From NCBI GenBank assembly GCA_012719545.1, contig JAAYAD010000049.1, forward strand, positions 1 to 38,975: 38,975 nt of DNA, given 5' to 3'. Position numbers and translations under genes: made by a program. The first letter of the stretch is position 1. Each line of letters opens with the position of its first letter. The notes beneath the pieces were generated by a model. The model worked only from the letters and a program-made list of their open reading frames with translations. It had not been told where the DNA came from and made no database searches. The stretch comes from Clostridiaceae bacterium (GTDB taxonomy: Bacteria; Bacillota; Clostridia; DSM-8532). This document shows positions 34,684 through 38,975 of the stretch, piece after piece.

Positions 34684-35769
34684 TTACTTAATCAGGCTGC
34701 CGTCATTTGAATCGGCTACCTTGATTTCTCCACTCTTAAGTTTTGCAGTTACATCATTCACACTCTTCATGACATCGTCAGAAAGGTTGGGGTTGGTTGC
34801 AGGAATTCCTACACCGTCATTAGATACGTCAAAGGTGAGGATTTTTCCGCCCTGGAACTTGCCATCCAACTCTTCCTTAATCATGGTATAGGTAACAGTA
34901 TCAATCTTCTTAACAGCGGAAGTCAGAATTACTGAAGTCTTTCCGTCCTTCAAAAGGCCTTCGTGGTATTGGTCAACGTCAACACCGATGATCCATACCT
35001 TTTCGCCTGTTTCATTACGCTGCTTAGCTTCATTGATGGCACCTACGCCAACGCCACCGGCTGCACAGAAGATGGCCTTAACGCCTCTGTCAAACATTTG
35101 AGCAGCCAGTTGCTGACCTGCGTCAATTCTGTCAAAGGAGCCTTCGTAAATAACATTTTCAGGCTTTATGGAAATTTTGGTGCCGAAGTTATCGTTGGCA
35201 TATTTTATACCCTGCTGGAAGCCCCAGTTAAACTTCTGAACAGCTGGAATCTCCATACCACCGATGAAGCCAAACTCTCCTTCTTTAAGCTGGAGACTTG
35301 CGGCAACACCTGCCAGGAATCCTGCCTGATGCTCAGCAAAGTAAATAGCAACAGTGTTTGAGGTTACCTTTTCCTCAAATTCGTTGCCTTCTTTGCCGTT
35401 ATTGGGAGCAGCGTCAATAATTACAAATTTAGCGTCCTTGTACTTTTCCTGAGCTTCATAGATAGCAGTTGAGAACTTGAAGCCAGGAGTTACAATGAAC
35501 TTGTAGCCTGCATCATAGAGATTGGTAATCTCTTTGATGTAGTCAGCGTGAGTAGTTCCGCCGGGTTTGAGGTAGTTAGCCTCAATTTTGAAGTCCTTCT
35601 CTGCTTTTTTGATGCCCTCCCATGTACCCTGGTTAAAGGATTTGTCGTCAATGGTTCCTGCGTCAGTAACCATTCCGACTTTCAATCCTTTGCCTGCGCC
35701 GGTGCCGCATCCGGCCAGAACTGTTGCCATAAGTACAACAACTAGAAGGAGAGAGGTGAACCTTTTCAT
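34684..35769 (-). CDS. bmpA: BMP-family nucleoside-binding lipoprotein
   Basis: A 361-residue extracellular binding protein of the BMP (basic membrane protein, PnrA-like) family. The signal peptide ends in lipobox LAGC (Cys about 21). Family blocks are VGMVTDAGTIDDKSFNQGTW, GFIGGMEIPAVQKFNWGFQ and CAAGGVGVGAINEA, which line the ligand pocket that holds purine nucleosides in PnrA. The ligand here is inferred. AAGGAGG precedes the ATG. It heads the operon of one double ATPase and two permeases. Confidence 0.92.
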   Translation of the reverse strand: MKRFTSLLLVVVLMATVLAGCGTGAGKGLKVGMVTDAGTIDDKSFNQGTWEGIKKAEKDFKIEANYLKPGGTTHADYIKEITNLYDAGYKFIVTPGFKFSTAIYEAQEKYKDAKFVIIDAAPNNGKEGNEFEEKVTSNTVAIYFAEHQAGFLAGVAASLQLKEGEFGFIGGMEIPAVQKFNWGFQQGIKYANDNFGTKISIKPENVIYEGSFDRIDAGQQLAAQMFDRGVKAIFCAAGGVGVGAINEAKQRNETGEKVWIIGVDVDQYHEGLLKDGKTSVILTSAVKKIDTVTYTMIKEELDGKFQGGKILTFDVSNDGVGIPATNPNLSDDVMKSVNDVTAKLKSGEIKVADSNDGSLIK

Positions 35770-35827
35770 GTTTGAAAACCTCCTTGATTTTTGGTTATAA
35801 TGAGCAGACTCTAATGCCTGCGAATTG

Positions 35828-35856
35828 ATTATATGCTAATTATTAACTATAATCAA
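35828..35856 (-). promoter_or_regulatory. Sigma-A promoter of the bmpA operon
   Basis: On the minus strand TTGATT (35851-35856) and TATAAT (35828-35833) are 17 bases apart, giving a start about 50 bases before the bmpA ATG. I saw no purine riboswitch in the short leader. Confidence 0.7.
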
Positions 35857-36048
35857 TAACAGTATAATTTTTTTATATTTTTTTATATATTATTTAATTT
35901 TTTTAGGTCTTTTAGTTTTCCAATTTCGTTTATCAAAGTTTACAGCTATAATAGGGGTGGAATATATCAGCGACTGTCATAAATACTCGGCAGGCTTTTA
36001 AAATTGCCGTTTTAAAGCTGCCACAATACATAAGAAGGGTGATAGGAT

Positions 36049-37695
36049 ATGACTAAAAAATGGTGGAAAGAAGCAGTTGTGTATCAAATCTATCCACGCA
36101 GCTTCAAGGATAGCAACGGTGACGGCATTGGTGATTTAAGGGGGATTATTGAGAAGCTTGATTACTTAAAGGAACTGGGAATTGACGTAATCTGGCTTAA
36201 CCCATGCTATGCTTCACCCAATGATGATAACGGATACGATATTTCCGACTATTATCAGGTTATGCCTGAGTTCGGCACCATGGAAGATTTTGATGAACTT
36301 TTGGCTGAGGCTCATAAACGCGGAATTAAAATTGTCATGGATCTGGTTGTAAACCATTCGTCCGATGAGCACAAATGGTTCATAGAATCAAGAAGTTCTA
36401 AAGACAATCCTTACAGAGACTACTATATATGGCGTGATCCCAGGGACGGAAAGGAGCCTAATAACTGGGGTTCATTCTTTTCACCTTCAGCCTGGGAGTA
36501 TGATGAAAAAACCGGCCAGTACTACCTGCATCTTTTCTCAAAGAAACAGCCCGACCTTAACTGGGAGCATGAGCCCTTAAGGCAGGAAGTTTATAAGATG
36601 ATGAATTTCTGGTTTGATAAGGGCATAGATGGTTTCAGAATGGATGTAATAAACCTCATAAAGAAGCCGATTGGTCTTCCTGATTCAAAGCTTCCTCACA
36701 ATACTGCCGAAGGCTATGTGTTTGATCCCGATCTTTATGCCAACAATCCCGGCCTTTTGGAATTCCTGCAGGAGATGAACAGAAACGTTATGTCCAAGTA
36801 TGACTGCATGACTGTTGGCGAGACGGTAAATGTTACTCCTGAAATAGCCTTAAATTATGTTAAGGAAGAAAATAAGGCGCTTAATATGGTATTCCACTTT
36901 GAAATTATGGAGATTAAGGAAAATTTTGACCTTGTCCGCTTTAAGGAAATCCAGCAAAAATGGTACGACGGGGTCATGAAAAAGGGCGGCTGGAACAGCC
37001 AGTATCTTAACAACCACGATCAGCCAAGACAGGTATCCATATTCGGAAACGACAAAGAATACAGGCTGGAGTCGGCAAAGCTTTTAGGTACTATGCTTCA
37101 CACTCTTCCCGGAACTCCTTATATCTATCAGGGCGAAGAGATAGGCATGACCAACTGTCAATTCACATCCATTGATGAGTTTAATGACATCCACGCACGT
37201 TATCTCTACAGCCAGATGCTTAAAAAGGGAACAAGCAGTGAAGAAGCACTTTCATGGCTTAATAATTACAGCCGTGAGCACGCAAGAACTCCTATGCACT
37301 GGGACAATACCGAAAATGCAGGGTTTACTACCGGAAAGCCCTGGCTTAAAATAAATCCCAATTACCATAAGATTAACGTGAAGGATGCGTTAAAGGACCC
37401 CAACAGCGTTTTCTATCACTACAAGAAGCTCATTGCTCTGAGGAAGGCAAATGAGGTAATGGTTTATGGAGATTTCCACGACCTTACCCCAACCCATAAG
37501 GAAATATTTGCCTATACCCGCTCCTTAAACGGCGTGGAGTGGCTCATTGCGCTCAACTTTACATCCGACAATAAAGAACTTGACCTAGGACGCAGCGTGG
37601 AAGGCAAAGTTGTGCTCTCCAACTATCCTGACTATCTTGGTAAGGGTCAGACCCTGAACCTCAGACCTTATGAAGCAGTTATAATCGAAAAGTAA
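36049..37695 (+). CDS. GH13 oligo-1,6-glucosidase-like alpha-glucosidase
   Basis: A cytoplasmic (no signal peptide) TIM-barrel glucosidase of 548 residues, close to the usual 550-560 of GH13 oligo-1,6-glucosidases. The catalytic set is complete: nucleophile Asp199 in GFRMDV, acid/base Glu258 in TVGETV, and transition-state Asp324 in NNHDQPR. DLVVNHSSDEHKWF at about 98-111 is the conserved region I. The residue after the nucleophile is Val200, which in this family goes with alpha-1,6 linkage preference, whereas alpha-1,4 enzymes tend to have Thr there. It probably hydrolyses isomaltose-type oligosaccharides. GGGTGATAGG precedes the ATG. It is alone, with its own terminator. Confidence 0.9.
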   Translation: MTKKWWKEAVVYQIYPRSFKDSNGDGIGDLRGIIEKLDYLKELGIDVIWLNPCYASPNDDNGYDISDYYQVMPEFGTMEDFDELLAEAHKRGIKIVMDLVVNHSSDEHKWFIESRSSKDNPYRDYYIWRDPRDGKEPNNWGSFFSPSAWEYDEKTGQYYLHLFSKKQPDLNWEHEPLRQEVYKMMNFWFDKGIDGFRMDVINLIKKPIGLPDSKLPHNTAEGYVFDPDLYANNPGLLEFLQEMNRNVMSKYDCMTVGETVNVTPEIALNYVKEENKALNMVFHFEIMEIKENFDLVRFKEIQQKWYDGVMKKGGWNSQYLNNHDQPRQVSIFGNDKEYRLESAKLLGTMLHTLPGTPYIYQGEEIGMTNCQFTSIDEFNDIHARYLYSQMLKKGTSSEEALSWLNNYSREHARTPMHWDNTENAGFTTGKPWLKINPNYHKINVKDALKDPNSVFYHYKKLIALRKANEVMVYGDFHDLTPTHKEIFAYTRSLNGVEWLIALNFTSDNKELDLGRSVEGKVVLSNYPDYLGKGQTLNLRPYEAVIIEK

Positions 37696-37720
37696 TGGCG
37701 CAATAGGAACTGTTCAAAAG

Positions 37721-37748
37721 AAAGACAGGCAATCAGCCTGTCTTTTTT
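37721..37748. terminator. Terminator shared by the GH13 gene and the convergent small gene
   Basis: AAAGACAGGC and GCCTGTCTTT form a perfect 10-bp stem with loop AATCA, then a T run on the plus strand and an A/T-rich flank on the other. Confidence 0.85.
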
Positions 37749-37948
37749 CATCTAAAAATATCATCAGAAAAAGTTGTGTGCTTTTTACCGTCGTATCGGA
37801 TAGGGTTTGCCTTTTGCTTGGTATGTTTGGCTTTACCCTGCAGTTCCGGCACCGGAAAGACTTCGTTTTTATGAAAATGCTGTTTTTTATTGCTTTCTGT
37901 TCCGTGGGGCTCTTCAGGATCCGGACGTCTCATTCCTTTTTTTGCCAT
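37748..37948 (-). CDS. Small basic hypothetical protein (66 residues)
   Basis: A 66-residue, very hydrophilic protein with many Lys, His and Pro. It starts MAKKGMRRPDPEEPHG and contains NEVFPVPELQGKAKHTK in the middle. No membrane segment or signal is visible. ATG 37948 is preceded by AAGGAG with a proper gap, whereas a start at 37957 is too close to it. Similar small proteins are, to my memory, common hypothetical genes in Clostridia, but I cannot name the family. Nearby spore genes make a sporulation role possible, not shown. Confidence 0.65.
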   Translation of the reverse strand: MAKKGMRRPDPEEPHGTESNKKQHFHKNEVFPVPELQGKAKHTKQKANPIRYDGKKHTTFSDDIFR

Positions 37949-38142
37949 ATCAAGCACTCCTTTTTATTTTTTAGTTTTCTACCGTCATTGATGTTCAATA
38001 CCAATCAAAATCAGGATACTTTTTCAAAAAAAATATTGGTGGACAAACAGTAACAACTTTGGACGAGCATGAATAGTATGGTATTGAGCTTGTTCGACAA
38101 AAAAGACAAGCCTCGAAAATATGAAAAGAAAGGAGGGAAAGG

Positions 38143-38799
38143 ATGAAAAAGAAGATTCTTCAGGTTCCGGTTATCGTAGGTAAAGGCTCTGCTCAGTTTT
38201 TCGTTGAGAAGGATGTGACAATTTCGCCTCCCAGTCCCCCAATTTACAAGATTGAGGAGATTGACAAGAAGGTAATTGTTACTGAAGCTCACGTAATTCC
38301 TGGCAAAGTCATTTTTAATGCCGTACTCTGGAAAAACATCATCTACAAGACCGTGGAGGATGTTTGCGACGGTATAGTCAATGGACCTCTCTTCCATGCT
38401 ACATTTAAGACCGATTTCGGCGGTTTCGTGGAGATAGACCCCATTGGCTGTGAAAAGGTTAAGGAAGGCGATATCGCTGAACTCCTGGAGGCTTATGTAG
38501 AGGGCGAAAAGGACTTCCTGCATGGCGAGACCTATTGCAAGGGAGTAAAGGTCTTCGAAAAGCTTCTTGAGAAGGACGTGATAAAGATTGCCTTCAAGGT
38601 TGTAAGGTACGAGCACGTCGCTGTTGAAACAGAAGACGAAAAGGAAGACAAGAAGGATAAGAAGGACGAAAAGAAGGACAAGTACGACAAGAAGTACGAA
38701 GAGTATGAGGAAAAGAAGTGCGAGAAGGAAAAGGAGGAAGACAAGCGCTACGACTGCCGTGGCGACTACTATGCCAAGTATCGCGGCTTCTATAAGTAA
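38143..38799 (+). CDS. DUF3794/SPOCS-domain spore-associated protein with charged tail
   Basis: A 218-residue protein. Residues about 40-145 match the SPOCS/DUF3794 domain found in spore coat and morphogenesis proteins of Clostridia, seen in VTEAHVIPGKVIFNAVLWKN, KDFLHGETYC-like spacing and FKTDFGGFVEI (about 88-98). After about residue 160 the sequence becomes a low-complexity Lys/Glu/Asp tail, ending in a Tyr/Arg/Gly-rich stretch (CRGDYYAKYRGFYK). The tail looks suited to contacts within a coat or to cross-linking through Tyr. GGAGGGAAAGG precedes the ATG. Localisation to the spore is inference from the domain. Confidence 0.8.
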   Translation: MKKKILQVPVIVGKGSAQFFVEKDVTISPPSPPIYKIEEIDKKVIVTEAHVIPGKVIFNAVLWKNIIYKTVEDVCDGIVNGPLFHATFKTDFGGFVEIDPIGCEKVKEGDIAELLEAYVEGEKDFLHGETYCKGVKVFEKLLEKDVIKIAFKVVRYEHVAVETEDEKEDKKDKKDEKKDKYDKKYEEYEEKKCEKEKEEDKRYDCRGDYYAKYRGFYK

Positions 38800-38828
38800 T
38801 TTCCGTTAGCACTTAACGGAGTCCCTGA

Positions 38829-38880
38829 AAAGGGAAGGGGCTGTCTCAAAATAAGTAAAAATTTTGGGACAGTTCCCTTT
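38829..38880 (+). terminator. Long imperfect inverted repeat: terminator or IS end
   Basis: GGGGCTGTCTCAAAAT pairs with ATTTTGGGACAGTTCCC (one G-T pair, one bulge) around an eight-base loop and is followed by a T run, so it would end the SPOCS-gene transcript. The GGGxCTGTCxCAAAA form also resembles terminal repeats of IS elements in Clostridia. Small inverted repeats (TCCCT-GAAA-AGGGA, CCGTTA/TAACGG) lie just before it. The remaining bases to 38975 hold no reading frame I can assign. Confidence 0.6.
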
Positions 38881-38975
38881 TTTACGTCCAAGTTTAGAGA
38901 AAATCCATACGAGTTTTCTGAAAATACACATGAAAAACTAGATATTTTGAAACTGCCTTGTTGTTTTGGGCATGA

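Noticed and set aside
35770..36048. Purine riboswitch before the bmpA operon
   Set aside because: The leader after the promoter is only about 50 bases and has no paired three-stem structure or conserved core.
38011..38616. 201-residue minus-strand frame
   Set aside because: It is opposite the SPOCS-domain gene, has no ribosome site and no recognisable motif; the plus-strand gene explains the region.
38620..38760. Frameshift in the SPOCS gene because of the Lys/Glu/Asp-rich tail
   Set aside because: The frame stays open, keeps a consistent charged pattern and ends with an orderly Tyr/Arg/Gly tail, so it reads as genuine low complexity.

Overview
The window looks like chromosomal DNA from an anaerobic, spore-forming Firmicute of class Clostridia. 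Pointers are the low G+C content, strong AGGAGG-type ribosome binding sites, a small acid-soluble spore protein, a DUF3794/SPOCS-type spore protein, an [FeFe]-hydrogenase-like protein, a T-box leader, lipoprotein-type binding proteins and an SLH-domain surface protein. A beta-glucoside phosphorylase (GH94) with its own uptake system suggests a plant-polysaccharide degrader, perhaps near the Clostridium thermocellum group. That last placement is inference.

Layout. Positions 1-1.7 kb hold a broken transposase N-terminus at the edge, an acyltransferase-fold protein lacking the usual catalytic His, a 32-residue Asn-rich peptide and an alpha/beta SASP. From 1.8 to 14.7 kb all genes lie on the minus strand and form one functional block. 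In transcription order these are a YesM-type sensor kinase, a YesN/AraC-type response regulator, a sugar-binding lipoprotein, two permeases, a second sugar-binding lipoprotein, a GH94 phosphorylase and a chemoreceptor. The ABC importer has no ATPase gene here, so it presumably borrows a shared one.

From 15.0 to 21.9 kb there is a FAD oxidoreductase fused to a Rieske domain, a tryptophan-type T-box (specifier UGG) in front of a trpXYZ-like ABC importer, an EamA exporter, and a convergent [FeFe]-hydrogenase-like protein whose stop codon overlaps that of the exporter. From 22.1 to 29.9 kb come a long-chain acyl-CoA synthetase, a PiT phosphate transporter with its DUF47/PhoU-like partner (preceded by phased GTTAA repeats resembling a Pho box), a GT4 glycosyltransferase, and a secreted SLH-M13 metallopeptidase with a two-hairpin leader ending in a terminator.

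From 30.0 to 35.8 kb the minus strand carries a BMP-type (purine nucleoside-like) ABC importer operon, bmpA-ATPase-permease-permease, followed by a PanE-like reductase. The right end holds a GH13 oligo-1,6-glucosidase-like enzyme, a small basic hypothetical protein, the SPOCS-domain protein with a highly charged tail, and a long inverted repeat that is either a terminator or an insertion-sequence end.

The best lead for an unusual system is the 1.8-14.7 kb block, where sensing, uptake by two different binding proteins, phosphorolysis and chemotaxis for one sugar appear to be wired together. Next come the G-rich leader RNA before the M13 peptidase and the variant [FeFe]-hydrogenase. Calls were made by reading motifs in the sequence; no database search was done.
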